A stretch of DNA of 33,099 nucleotides from Anaerolineae bacterium (GCA_019637635.1 JAHBVI010000076.1:1-33099); one strand, 5' to 3'. Numbered from the stretch's first letter, positions 15,127-23,628 are shown. Notes: generated by a model not told the origin, from the sequence alone. Numbers and translations are program-made.

Positions 15127-16902
15127 ATGATTGTATTGGGATTGATTGATAGTAAACCTTCGGCGGCGGCAATTTTGCAGGACGGCCGTGTCCTGGCGGC
15201 TATTGCCGAGGAGCGATTGTGCCGCATGAAGTTGGCCAGCGGCCTGCCCCGTGCTGCTATTGAGCAGGTATTGGCTGTGGCCGGGGTCGCCCCGACCGAT
15301 ATTGACCAGGTGGCTGTGGCCCAAAAGGTGAGCGTGTTTGAGCCACACCCCATTCCCTGGAAAGGCTGGTTTGACGACGCCGAATTAAAGACGCGGCGGT
15401 TTGATGGCCTCAGCGGCACGTTAGCGCCGCTGTTCGGCCGTTTCCCCTTTGCCTGGAAAGCCCACCACCAGGTGAAGCGGCTGCGTTCACAGGAGCGGCT
15501 GCGGCAAATTCCGGCCATTTTGCGCCAGGATTTTGGCATCAACGCGCCGGTTTCGTTTTATGACCACCACTACTGCCATGCCACAGCCGCTTATTACGCC
15601 AGTAGCTTTGATGAGGCGCTGGTGGTGACGCTGGATGGCGGCGGCGATGGTCTATCCGGCACGGTCTACGTGGGGCGCGGCGGACAGTTGGAAAGGCTGA
15701 CGGCCGTAGACAGCTTCAACTCCCTGGGTAACTTCTACTCCTATATCACCGAGCTATGCGGCTTCAAGGCCGAAAAACACGAAGGCAAAGTAACCGGTCT
15801 GGCCGCGCTGGGGCAGCCGATTTACGCCGATATTCTGCGCCAGTTCATCCGCTACCAGGAACCGGGCCAGATTCGCTACAGCGTGCCCATGTACCACCGT
15901 TCCGCTTTGCGCCGGCTGCGCGAGCGGCTGCCCGCCGATTTTGACCGCGCCCATTTAGCCGCCAGCGTGCAGTTGGTGTTGGAAGAAATTGGGACGGCTT
16001 TTGTGCAACATTGGCTGCGCCAGACCGGGCTGCGTCAGGTGGCGGTGGCCGGCGGCGTGTTCGCCAACGTCAAGTTCAACCAGCGCATCCACGAACTGCC
16101 GGAAGTGGCGCGCATCTTCATCTACCCGGCCATGGATGACGGCGGCCTGGCTACCGGCAGTGCGTTGGCCGCGCTGGCAGCCGCGCCGGGTGTACCTGTG
16201 GCCGAATTGCAGCAGCCGTTAGCCCACGTCTACTACGGCCCCCGCTACAGCGATGCCGAAGTGGAACGCGCCATGCGGGAGGCAGGCTGCCCGGTCACTT
16301 ATGAGGCGGATATTCACGGCCGTATTGCTGAACTGTTGGCGCAGGGGCACGTGGTGGCCCGCTTTACCGGCCCGATGGAGTTTGGGCCACGCGCCCTGGG
16401 GCATCGTTCCATCCTCTACCAGACCACCGACCCGGCAGTGAACGACTGGCTAAACGACAACTTACACCGCACCGAGTTCATGCCTTTTGCCCCGGCTACC
16501 CTGATTGAACATGCCGCCGATTGTTACCAGGGGATGGCGGGCGCCGAAGACCCGGCCCGTTTTATGACCATCACCTTTGACTGCACGCCACAAATGCGCG
16601 CCCAATCACCGGGGGTGGTGCATGTGGATGGCACAGCGCGACCGCAGTTGATTGACAAACAAACGGCGCCAGACTTTTACGCCATTTTGCAGGCGTACCA
16701 CCGGCTGACGGGCATTCCCTCGCTGATCAACACCAGCTTTAATATGCACGAAGAGCCAATTGTCTGCTCTCCGGCCGATGCCTTGCGCTCGTTCCAACAG
16801 GGTAATCTGGACTACCTGGCGCTGGACAACTGGCTGGTCGCCAACCCGGTGATGCCTAACCGGTCGCCGCAGACGACGGCCGTACTGGAGAAGTCGGCAT
16901 GA
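15127..16902 (+). CDS. O-carbamoyltransferase, NodU/CmcH family
   Basis: Transfers a carbamoyl group from carbamoyl phosphate, through a carbamoyl-AMP intermediate, to a hydroxyl of a sugar or other acceptor. The 591 residues fit the two-domain family. The N-terminal Kae1-like domain starts VLGLIDSKPSAAAI and has DHHYCHATAAYYAS at about 146-159, LDGGGDG, and GGVFANVKFNQ with MDDGG. The C-terminal domain carries GPMEFGPRALGHRSIL at about 417-432, FMPFAPATL and INTSFNMHEEPIVC. GAGG at 15118-15121 supports the ATG. It begins a coupled run of genes from here to 22243. In surface-glycan loci this family commonly carbamoylates sugars; the acceptor here is unknown. Confidence 0.93.
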   Translation: MIVLGLIDSKPSAAAILQDGRVLAAIAEERLCRMKLASGLPRAAIEQVLAVAGVAPTDIDQVAVAQKVSVFEPHPIPWKGWFDDAELKTRRFDGLSGTLAPLFGRFPFAWKAHHQVKRLRSQERLRQIPAILRQDFGINAPVSFYDHHYCHATAAYYASSFDEALVVTLDGGGDGLSGTVYVGRGGQLERLTAVDSFNSLGNFYSYITELCGFKAEKHEGKVTGLAALGQPIYADILRQFIRYQEPGQIRYSVPMYHRSALRRLRERLPADFDRAHLAASVQLVLEEIGTAFVQHWLRQTGLRQVAVAGGVFANVKFNQRIHELPEVARIFIYPAMDDGGLATGSALAALAAAPGVPVAELQQPLAHVYYGPRYSDAEVERAMREAGCPVTYEADIHGRIAELLAQGHVVARFTGPMEFGPRALGHRSILYQTTDPAVNDWLNDNLHRTEFMPFAPATLIEHAADCYQGMAGAEDPARFMTITFDCTPQMRAQSPGVVHVDGTARPQLIDKQTAPDFYAILQAYHRLTGIPSLINTSFNMHEEPIVCSPADALRSFQQGNLDYLALDNWLVANPVMPNRSPQTTAVLEKSA

Positions 16903-17840
16903 ATGGCTTCCGGTTATTTGTGATAGGGGTACTGGCGGCGTTGCTGGTGGGCACGGCCGTCGGCATCCTGTTTCAGCGCCAGGTCGGTCTGGGCAATCTG
17001 CTGCGTGCGGCCCGTGTACTACCACCCCAGGTTGAGGCCCCCCCTGAACCCACACGCCCCCCGGTTGGTCTGCCGGCGGAGTTTCACGGCCGTGTGGCTC
17101 TTTTTGTCCTGGCCGGGCAGTCCAACATGTCTGGCTGGTCGCCCTTACCGGCGGAGCAAACGCTGCACCCCCGCGCTTACCTGTTTGGCAATGATTACCG
17201 CTGGCGCCTGGCCAGCGAACCCACCGACCACTCCGAAGGGCAGGTTGACCTGGTTTCGTTGGACAGCGGCAGCGGCCTGGGCACAAGCCCCGGTGTGGCC
17301 TTTGCCACCGCCTTGCTCGACGAACATCCCGATATGGTCGTGGGGCTGATTCCTTGCGCCAAAGGGGACACAACGCTCCACCAATGGCGACGCAGCCTGG
17401 GGGATGACACCCTCTACGGCTCTTGCCTCAAACGCATTGCCGCCGCCAGTATGATGGGCGAGTTAACGGGGTTTCTTTTTTTTCAGGGTGAGGCGGATGC
17501 GCTGGACCCGGTGTATTACAGCGAGCGCGTTCTATCGGCGCATGATTATGGGGAACGGTTTAGCCAGTTTATCCATGACCTGCGCCGTGATCTGGCGCAG
17601 CCAGACTTGCCGATTGTTTTTGCCCAATTAGGCAGCCCGCCCTCACCGGAGGCGTTTCCCCATTGGCTGGTAATACAAGAACAGCAGGCAGCCGTCAATC
17701 TACCTTGTGTAGCCATGATCACCACCGACGATTTATCGTTGCATGATGGGCTGCATTTCACTTCCGAAAGCCATCAGACCATTGGCCAACGGTTTGCGGC
17801 GGCATATCTGGAACTGATGAAGTTACAGGAGTGTTACTAA
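16899..17840 (+). CDS. membrane-anchored SASA-type carbohydrate esterase
   Basis: Predicted SGNH-like esterase (sialate O-acetylesterase/CE6-related domain) that would remove acyl groups from a glycan outside the membrane. It has 313 residues. A single membrane segment lies at about 5-24 (RLFVIGVLAALLVGTAVGIL), then a proline-rich linker at 41-60. The nucleophile block LAGQSNMSGW puts Ser at 75. Further conserved blocks are GSGLGTSPGVAFA, GLIPCAKGDT and FFQGEAD. The catalytic Asp-His pair is in HDGLHFT near 283-286. It overlaps the carbamoyltransferase by 4 bp and abuts the next gene. An esterase coupled to a carbamoyltransferase suggests editing of the same polymer; that link is inference. 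Confidence 0.85.
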   Translation: MNGFRLFVIGVLAALLVGTAVGILFQRQVGLGNLLRAARVLPPQVEAPPEPTRPPVGLPAEFHGRVALFVLAGQSNMSGWSPLPAEQTLHPRAYLFGNDYRWRLASEPTDHSEGQVDLVSLDSGSGLGTSPGVAFATALLDEHPDMVVGLIPCAKGDTTLHQWRRSLGDDTLYGSCLKRIAAASMMGELTGFLFFQGEADALDPVYYSERVLSAHDYGERFSQFIHDLRRDLAQPDLPIVFAQLGSPPSPEAFPHWLVIQEQQAAVNLPCVAMITTDDLSLHDGLHFTSESHQTIGQRFAAAYLELMKLQECY

Positions 17841-18392
17841 ATGCCTTCACCGATTGCGCATCTCACCGCCGGATACGTCATTTACCGGATGGCCCGCCGC
17901 CATGAACCAGAGCCGGTAGTCAAGGGCATCGGGCCGCTGCCCGGTTTGCTGTTGGTAACGGCCGGTTTCTCGCTGCTGCCGGACGTGGATTCGGTGGTGG
18001 GGCTGCTGACCGGCGATTTTGGCCGGTATCACAACAATGCCACACACAGTTTGTTGGTGGGCACGGCCGTGTCCCTGCTCTTTGGCGCCGGTATGAAGCG
18101 GTGGCGGGGAGATGGTTTCCGCTTCTGGACAGGCGTGGCCCTGGCCTGTTATGGCCTGCATGTACTCATGGACGCCGCTACCTGGGGGCGCGGCGTGATG
18201 GCGCTCTGGCCGCTGACAGACAACCGGTTTCGGTTTCCCTTCATTTTGTTTTATGGGCTGCACTGGTCTCAGGGTTGGCTGAGCATCCGGCATCTTTGGA
18301 CGCTGTTCACCGAACTATTGTTTGTATTAGGAACGGTTTTGGTAATTTTCTTGAGATTGAACCGGCGGCGCTTGCGGAAATCAAAGGGTTAA
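17841..18392 (+). CDS. YdjM-like membrane-bound metal-dependent hydrolase
   Basis: Small integral-membrane protein of 183 residues from the YdjM/LexA-regulated hydrolase-like family. Putative metal ligands sit in the family order: HLTAGY near the N-terminus, LPDVDS at about 50-55, and HNNATHSLLVG at about 65-75. Four or so hydrophobic segments follow (LLVTAGFSLL, SLLVGTAVSLLFGAG, GVALACYGLHVLMDAA, LLFVLGTVLVIFL). The start follows the previous stop directly (TAA then ATG). The biochemical role of this family is poorly known; phospholipase-like activity has been proposed because of similar ligand spacing. Here it is part of the coupled glycan module. Confidence 0.8.
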   Translation: MPSPIAHLTAGYVIYRMARRHEPEPVVKGIGPLPGLLLVTAGFSLLPDVDSVVGLLTGDFGRYHNNATHSLLVGTAVSLLFGAGMKRWRGDGFRFWTGVALACYGLHVLMDAATWGRGVMALWPLTDNRFRFPFILFYGLHWSQGWLSIRHLWTLFTELLFVLGTVLVIFLRLNRRRLRKSKG

Positions 18393-18402
18393 CCTGGATT
18401 GT

Positions 18403-19545
18403 ATGCGTATTGGAATCATGCTGCGCGCCTATGACGAGAAAGGGGGCATTGGCGTCTACAGTCGTAACATTGTGGCCGAATTGCTCCGCCTGAATGACGG
18501 CCGTCATGAGTTTGTGCTGTATTACCGGAACGAGGCCCACCTGGGACAGTTTGGCGATTATCCAGAGGTGACGGAGCGGATCATTCGGGGCCGCCACAAG
18601 GCAGTGTGGGATCAGGTAGCCATTCCCCTGGCCTGCCGTCGTGACCGGCTCGATGTGCTGTTCCACCCCAAATTTACCGCGCCCTTTCTGGCCCCTTGCC
18701 CGGTGGTGATGACGGTACATGGCGCCGATTGGTTTGTACCAGAGCAGGCGGTTTTTTACGGCCGTCTCGACGTGCAATACATCCGCGCCATCATGCCCCT
18801 GTACATCAAAAAGTGCGCCGCCGTGATTTCCGTTTCCCAACTGACCACCGATAATTTCAACGCTGTTTTGCGCCTGCCGCCGGACAAGGTGAAGACCATC
18901 TATTTTGCCCCGGCGCGCCACTTCCGCCGCATCACCGACCCGGCTGCTTTACAGGCAGTAAAAACAAAGTACCAACTGCCAGACCGGTTTATTTTGACGT
19001 TGACAAAGCGGTTAGGTGACGGCCGTAAAAATCTAAGACAAATCCTTGATGCCTATGCGCAATATCACCGACAAACAGAAAATCCACACAAACTGGTCAT
19101 CGGCGGTAAGGATTGTCACCTCTTCAAAGCAGAATATGGCCTGCCGGACGCCGGGTTTGGCGCGGATATTGTGTTCCCCGACTGGATAGACCAGCAGGAC
19201 TTACCGGCGGTTTATTCGTTGGCCTCGTTGTATCTGTATCCCTCCAACCTGGAGGCTTTTCCTATTCCCATCACTGAAGCCATGGCCTGCGGCACGCCCA
19301 TCGTCACGTCCAACGTGAATGGGTTGGTGGAGATTGCCGGGGACGCGGCCGTATTGGTAGACCCCCACGATGCCGCCGATATTGCCGGGGCCATTGGCCT
19401 GGTGTTGTCTGATGGCAACCGGCAGGCGGAATTATCCGCAAAGGGATTAGCCAGGGCGACACAATTTACCTGGGGCAGATGCGCCCAGGAGACGTTGGCG
19501 CTCCTGGAAGCTGTGGCCAGACATGAGGGACGCCATGTGGTTTGA
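18403..19545 (+). CDS. GT4-family glycosyltransferase
   Basis: GT-B retaining glycosyltransferase of 380 residues, acting at the cytoplasmic face. The N-terminal acceptor loop is KGGIGVYSRNIVAELL at about 12-27, and VMTVHGADW is typical. The donor domain has FILTLTKRLGDGRKNL and the E-x7-E motif in LEAFPIPITEAMACGTPIV at about 283-301, followed by VNGLVEIAGDAAVLVDP. It fits the mannosyl/rhamnosyl-transferase-like GT4 branch, but donor and linkage cannot be assigned. It begins 10 bp after the YdjM-like gene with only a weak ribosome site, and its end overlaps the deacetylase gene. Confidence 0.92.
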   Translation: MRIGIMLRAYDEKGGIGVYSRNIVAELLRLNDGRHEFVLYYRNEAHLGQFGDYPEVTERIIRGRHKAVWDQVAIPLACRRDRLDVLFHPKFTAPFLAPCPVVMTVHGADWFVPEQAVFYGRLDVQYIRAIMPLYIKKCAAVISVSQLTTDNFNAVLRLPPDKVKTIYFAPARHFRRITDPAALQAVKTKYQLPDRFILTLTKRLGDGRKNLRQILDAYAQYHRQTENPHKLVIGGKDCHLFKAEYGLPDAGFGADIVFPDWIDQQDLPAVYSLASLYLYPSNLEAFPIPITEAMACGTPIVTSNVNGLVEIAGDAAVLVDPHDAADIAGAIGLVLSDGNRQAELSAKGLARATQFTWGRCAQETLALLEAVARHEGRHVV

Positions 19546-20362
19546 TCCGGTTGAGATGTTTTCGGGCACGGTGGTTATCGTCGCGCCGCACATGGACGAC
19601 GAGGTGTTGGCCTGCGGCGGCGTGGCGGCATTGCTGCCGCAGAAGTCGCAGATTCACGTGATTTATGCGACAGATGGAATGAAATCCCCCGCGCCTATCC
19701 TACCACACGACACAATTTCGCCGGATTTGGGCGAAACACGGGAGAAGGAATCGGCCGCAGCTATGCACCTTCTCGGCGTCCCAACAGAAAATCTACACTT
19801 TTTACGTTTGCCGGAGGCTGAACTGAACAACCATATGCCCGCCTTGCGCCACAGATTATTGGCCTGCTTGCAGCTGATCAAACCAGATCGCATTTTGCTG
19901 CCGTTCCGGTTTGATCGCCACCCGGATCACCTGGCGATTAACCGGGTGTTGACGGCCGTTCACCAGCAAGGCCAACTCCCGGCGCAGCTAACGGAGTATT
20001 TTGTCTATTACCGCTGGCGGCTGCTGCCGGGGCGGGATGTGCGGCAATATATACGGCCGTCTGCTTTGCGCACGGTAGATACCCAGGCGGTTGCCGCCCA
20101 AAAGCGGCAGGCGCTGGACTGTTTCCGCAGCCAGACCACCATTTTTTATCCCTGGCAAACTCGGCCCATCCTGACACCACAGTTGCTCGATGATACCTGC
20201 GCCACGCCGGAGGTTTTTTTGCCGTATGATGCGAGTATGCCGGGCACGGCCGTGTTCACCAAAGCCGTTCCCTGGATTCGTTTTGTGCATCGGTGGGAAT
20301 CGCCCCTGCAAAAATGGAAGTATCTGATCGGAGCCAGGCTGCGGCGGGTGGTGGCAAAATGA
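19535..20362 (+). CDS. PIG-L/LmbE-type N-acetylglucosamine deacetylase
   Basis: Zinc-dependent deacetylase that removes the N-acetyl group from GlcNAc-containing lipids or small thiols. It has 275 residues from this start. The metal and catalytic motif PHMDDE is at about 18-23, with the second metal motif HPDH in FDRHPDHLAIN near 130. The frame also has an ATG at 19523, but TGAGGGA at 19524-19530 is placed as a ribosome site for the ATG at 19535. The gene overlaps the end of the GT4 gene and, by 4 bp, the formyltransferase-like gene. That neighbour suggests a deacetylate-then-reacylate pair acting on an amino sugar (inference). Confidence 0.9.
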   Translation: MWFDPVEMFSGTVVIVAPHMDDEVLACGGVAALLPQKSQIHVIYATDGMKSPAPILPHDTISPDLGETREKESAAAMHLLGVPTENLHFLRLPEAELNNHMPALRHRLLACLQLIKPDRILLPFRFDRHPDHLAINRVLTAVHQQGQLPAQLTEYFVYYRWRLLPGRDVRQYIRPSALRTVDTQAVAAQKRQALDCFRSQTTIFYPWQTRPILTPQLLDDTCATPEVFLPYDASMPGTAVFTKAVPWIRFVHRWESPLQKWKYLIGARLRRVVAK

Positions 20363-21168
20363 CGCCGACGCCCTCGCCTATCCTCGACCGGCCCATTCGG
20401 GTGGTGATGTTTGGCACCGGCCCGGTGTTGACCCATGATGCCCGCGAATTCCTGTCCCGGCTGGACGATCACCCGGACATTGACCTGTTGGCGGCCTTGT
20501 GCCAGGCGGCATCGGCGGCGAAGATGGGGTATGTGCAGGATTTGTGGCGGCGGCGGGGCTGGCTGGCGGCGCCGCTGCTGCTGGCCTGGGTGTTGGGCGG
20601 TATCGGCCGTTACCTGACCCAACCGCGCGCGGAGATGGCTTTGCGCCAGAAGATGAAACAGGTGGACGGCCGTATCCACTTCGTGCCGGACATCCACGCC
20701 CCGGAAGTGATCGCCCAACTACAGGCGCTGGCGGCCGATTTGGGATTGGTGTATGGCAGCCCGATTTTGAAGCCGGAACTGTTTGAAACCCCGGCGCTGG
20801 GCACGTTGGGCATTCATCACGGCAAAGCGCCGCAATATCGGGGCAACAAAACCACCTTTTGGGCCATGTATAACGGCGAAAAAACGGCCGGGGTGATGAT
20901 TCAGAAGATCAACGCCGGTCTGGACACTGGGCTGATTGTGAAGGAAGGGGAAATACCCATTGGCCGCCGTTCGCAGCGGGCAGTGTGGCGTGACCTGGAA
21001 GCGTTGGGGCTGGATTTGTTTATAGCAGCTATTTTAGAAGTGAAGATGGGTACGGCCGTCTATCGCCCCCAGTCCGACCCCAAAGGTAAGTTGTATAAGA
21101 ACCCCAAACCGCGTGATCTGCTCAATTTCTGGGGACGGCAGTTTAAGCGTCGGTTGGGCAAATCTTGA
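20359..21168 (+). CDS. formyltransferase-family protein
   Basis: Cytoplasmic protein of 269 residues with the formyltetrahydrofolate-dependent transferase fold. The strand LGLVYGSPILKPELF leads to HHGKAPQYRG and then GVMIQKINAGLDTGLIV, which holds the conserved Asp. The classical Asn-x-His-x-Ser motif is changed: Gly-Ile-His-His-Gly stands where Asn-Ile-His is usual, so catalysis may differ or the protein belongs to a distinct subfamily. The ATG at 20359 is chosen over 20293 because it makes the usual ATGA overlap with the deacetylase stop. In other bacteria such domains are, from memory, found fused to the propeller domain seen at 23653. A role in N-formylating an amino sugar is plausible but unproven. 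Confidence 0.78.
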   Translation: MTPTPSPILDRPIRVVMFGTGPVLTHDAREFLSRLDDHPDIDLLAALCQAASAAKMGYVQDLWRRRGWLAAPLLLAWVLGGIGRYLTQPRAEMALRQKMKQVDGRIHFVPDIHAPEVIAQLQALAADLGLVYGSPILKPELFETPALGTLGIHHGKAPQYRGNKTTFWAMYNGEKTAGVMIQKINAGLDTGLIVKEGEIPIGRRSQRAVWRDLEALGLDLFIAAILEVKMGTAVYRPQSDPKGKLYKNPKPRDLLNFWGRQFKRRLGKS

Positions 21169-21179
21169 GAAACCGAGAT

Positions 21180-21893
21180 ATGGAACAGCGCGTCATTATC
21201 GTTATCCCGGCACACAATGAGGAGCATACGGTTACGGCCGTGATTCACGAACTGCGCCGGGTTGCCCCCACATTTGACCGGGTGATTGTCAACGATTGCT
21301 GCAGCGACGCCACCGGCGAGATTCTTGACGCTTTAGGCGAAAAGCAGCTCAAGTTGCTCCACAACCTGGGGTATGGGCAGGCGTTACAAACCGGCCTGAA
21401 ATATGCGCTGCTCAAGGGGTATGACGTGATTGTCACCATGGATGCCGATGGGCAGCACCAGCCGAAAGATGTACCGGGGCTAGTTGCCGCTTTGCAGGAA
21501 AGGGGCGCGGACATGGTCATTGGCTCACGCTTTTGCCAGGGGCAGGCGTATGACACGCCCATTGATCGCCGGTTGGGGCAACTGCTCTTTTCTTATTTGA
21601 CGCGGCTTTTGTTGGGCCAGCGCATTTATGATACGTCGTCCGGTTTTAAGGCGATACGAGCAACGGCCTGCCAGGCGATTGTCAGCGGCTCCTTTATGGA
21701 TTTTCACATTGAGTCTATCGTGCAGTTGAAACTGGCGGGCTTCCAGATTGTGGAAACGCCAGTGAAGGTGCAGGAGCGGCAGCACGGCCGTTCCATGCAC
21801 TCCATCGCCAGCGTCTTTCAATACCCCATCAAAACGATTTTGCTGACGCTGGCGGCCATTATGGACGCCTGGGTAGTAAGGAGAGCAAGATGA
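21180..21893 (+). CDS. GT2-family glycosyltransferase, DPM1/polyprenyl-phosphate type
   Basis: GT-A glycosyltransferase of 237 residues, similar to dolichol/undecaprenyl-phosphate sugar transferases that load a sugar on a lipid carrier. It starts VIIVIPAHNEEHTV; the metal-binding region is VTMDADGQHQPKDV, and GSRFCQ and SSGFKAIRA follow. There are no C-terminal membrane helices, so it may rely on the small membrane protein encoded next. The frame allows a TTG start at 21165, but the ATG at 21180 fits the family better. A ribosome site AAGGAG near its end serves the next gene, which overlaps by 4 bp. Confidence 0.9.
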   Translation: MEQRVIIVIPAHNEEHTVTAVIHELRRVAPTFDRVIVNDCCSDATGEILDALGEKQLKLLHNLGYGQALQTGLKYALLKGYDVIVTMDADGQHQPKDVPGLVAALQERGADMVIGSRFCQGQAYDTPIDRRLGQLLFSYLTRLLLGQRIYDTSSGFKAIRATACQAIVSGSFMDFHIESIVQLKLAGFQIVETPVKVQERQHGRSMHSIASVFQYPIKTILLTLAAIMDAWVVRRAR

Positions 21894-22243
21894 GTGTACA
21901 GGGGATAATTTTTATTGATTTACTGGGCATCGGGTTCATTCTGTTGATTTTGAACCTGGTGCGTACCAAACGATTGCACATTGCTTATGCCACCATCTGG
22001 TTTCTGGCGGTCGGCGGGTTAATGGTGATGGTTTCCATTCCCTCGCTATTGGCCTTTCTGCCTCGAATGATGGGCGCTATTTATCCGGCTTCGGCCGTCA
22101 GTTTGTTGGCCTTTGTTTTTATCTTTCTGGTACTCATTTTTTTCAGTATGCAGCTCACCGCCATTTCTGCGCGACAGGTGGCGATTATTCAAGCCCTGGC
22201 TCTGCGTGAGTTGTTAGAGCGGGATGATGAGGATAGAGATTAG
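21890..22243 (+). CDS. DUF2304 family membrane protein
   Basis: Small protein of 117 residues with three hydrophobic helices at about 5-22, 34-57 and 67-88, and a charged tail. This pattern and the size fit DUF2304 (PF10066), whose members are very often encoded beside DPM1-like GT2 genes and may anchor or assist them. Here it overlaps such a GT2 gene by 4 bp with a strong AAGGAG ribosome site. The last residues (RD and the stop) are encoded by a heptamer unit of element H6, so the end has probably been altered by the repeat. Confidence 0.8.
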   Translation: MSVQGIIFIDLLGIGFILLILNLVRTKRLHIAYATIWFLAVGGLMVMVSIPSLLAFLPRMMGAIYPASAVSLLAFVFIFLVLIFFSMQLTAISARQVAIIQALALRELLERDDEDRD

Positions 22244-22322
22244 AGAGTGGAGATTAGAGATTAGAGATTGGAGATTAGAGATTGGAGATGGTTCAATCTC
22301 TAGTCTCTAATCTCCACTCTCC
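22235..22322. repeat. heptamer-based inverted-repeat element H6
   Basis: Eight left units on a 7-bp grid: AGAGATT, AGAGAGT, GGAGATT, AGAGATT, AGAGATT, GGAGATT, AGAGATT, GGAGATG. Four right units: AATCTCT, AGTCTCT, AATCTCC, ACTCTCC. Arms 22243-22269 and 22295-22321 pair over 27 bp with one mismatch and a 25-nt loop. It includes the stop codon of the DUF2304 gene. Confidence 0.9.
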
Positions 22323-22336
22323 CATTTTCTTCAAAC

Positions 22337-23572
22337 ATGACCACGCTAAAAGTTTGCATCTTCACCGAAACCTACTATCCCGTCATTGGCGGCGGCGAGA
22401 CGCAGGCGCGGCTGCTGGCCGATGGTCTGGCAGCGCAAGGTTTCCCGGTCATTATTCTCACCCGCCGTTCGGATGCATCGCTGGCAAAGGTGGAACGTTT
22501 TGGCGCGATAACGGTGTACCGGCTGCCGCCCGTGGGCCGGGGGCAGCTCAAGAAATGGGGGCTGATGTTTTCCAGTGTTCCCCGCCTGATTCAGTTGCGC
22601 CACCAGTATGATCTGATTTTTGTTTCCGGGTTTCGCATTGTGGGGGTCACGGCCGTGCTCCTGGGCAAACTGTTGGGTAAATCCGTCGTCCTCAAAGCGG
22701 ACAGCCAGGGCGAAATGTCCGGCGAATTTTTTACAGCCGGCCTGGCGAAACTGCGCCTGTCACCATCCTCCTTCCTGTTCAGGCTGTTTGTGCGCGGGCG
22801 CAATGCCGTCCTGAAACGAGCCGATGCTTTTGCCGCTATTACGGCGGAAACGGCCGTAGAAATGACCGACGCCGGCATCCCCCCATCGGCCATTCACATG
22901 ATCCCCAACAGCGTAGACACTGATCGCTTCTTCCCGGTTGATGCGCCGCAGAAAATGGCATTACGCCAGAAATTGGGTCTGCCGCCAGATGGGAAATATG
23001 TGATTTACACCGGGCGGCTTGTCTCCTACAAAGGGCTGCCGCTTTTACTGAACGTGTGGCCGGAGATCGTGCGCCAACACCCCGACGCCCGATTATTGCT
23101 GGTGGGGACCGGTGGGCTGGATATTCACAACTGCGAAGCAGAGCTAAAAGCTGCCGCCCACGCCAACGGCTTGCAGGACAGCATCATTTTTACCGGCAGT
23201 GTGCAAAATGTGCCGGACTATCTACAGGCGTCCGATATTTTTGTCCTGCCCACCGAAGATGATGCCTTCCCGTCTTCTTTAATCGAAGCCATGACCTGCC
23301 GATTGGCCGTTGTTTCCACGCCGGTGGGGGCCATCAAGATAATTCTTACAGATGGGCAGAATGGGCTGCTGGTGCCGCCGGGAGATTTTGAGCAGTTATT
23401 CAGAGCAGTGGACAGCCTGTTAACTGACGCAGACCTGGCGGCCCGTTTAGGACAGGCCGGCTGGCAAACGGTTCAAAATTGTTATGCGGCGGAAATTGTG
23501 AACCGGCAGTATATCCGGTTGTTTTGGGCAGTGGCACGGCCGTTCCAAACATTCAGCACTTTGCAGACCTGA
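22337..23572 (+). CDS. GT4-family glycosyltransferase
   Basis: GT-B retaining glycosyltransferase of 411 residues. The N-terminus VCIFTETYYPVIGGGETQARLLADGL carries the acceptor loop in two blocks (ETYYPVIGGGE and TQARLLADGL). The donor domain has VIYTGRLVSYKGLPLLLNVW and the motif DDAFPSSLIEAMTCRLAVV, which lacks the first Glu of E-x7-E (Asp-Ala-Phe instead) but keeps the second. No ribosome site is seen before the ATG, which lies 14 bp after element H6. The stop codon TGA at 23570-23572 lies inside the left arm of inverted repeat P7. The gene thus stands between two repeat elements as a one-gene module. Confidence 0.91.
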   Translation: MTTLKVCIFTETYYPVIGGGETQARLLADGLAAQGFPVIILTRRSDASLAKVERFGAITVYRLPPVGRGQLKKWGLMFSSVPRLIQLRHQYDLIFVSGFRIVGVTAVLLGKLLGKSVVLKADSQGEMSGEFFTAGLAKLRLSPSSFLFRLFVRGRNAVLKRADAFAAITAETAVEMTDAGIPPSAIHMIPNSVDTDRFFPVDAPQKMALRQKLGLPPDGKYVIYTGRLVSYKGLPLLLNVWPEIVRQHPDARLLLVGTGGLDIHNCEAELKAAAHANGLQDSIIFTGSVQNVPDYLQASDIFVLPTEDDAFPSSLIEAMTCRLAVVSTPVGAIKIILTDGQNGLLVPPGDFEQLFRAVDSLLTDADLAARLGQAGWQTVQNCYAAEIVNRQYIRLFWAVARPFQTFSTLQT

Positions 23573-23628
23573 CAGGTTTTTGGCTTGTAAACGTTCAAGT
23601 TGAACTGGTGGAAAACCTGTCAGGTCTG
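23564..23628. repeat. inverted repeat P7 with self-palindromic arms
   Basis: Arms CAGACCTGACAGGTTTT (23564-23580) and AAAACCTGTCAGGTCTG (23612-23628) are perfectly complementary with a 31-nt loop. Each arm itself contains ACCTG-N-CAGGT, so each may fold alone. A smaller dyad GTTCAA-G-TTGAAC lies in the loop. The left arm supplies the stop of the preceding gene. Confidence 0.88.
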
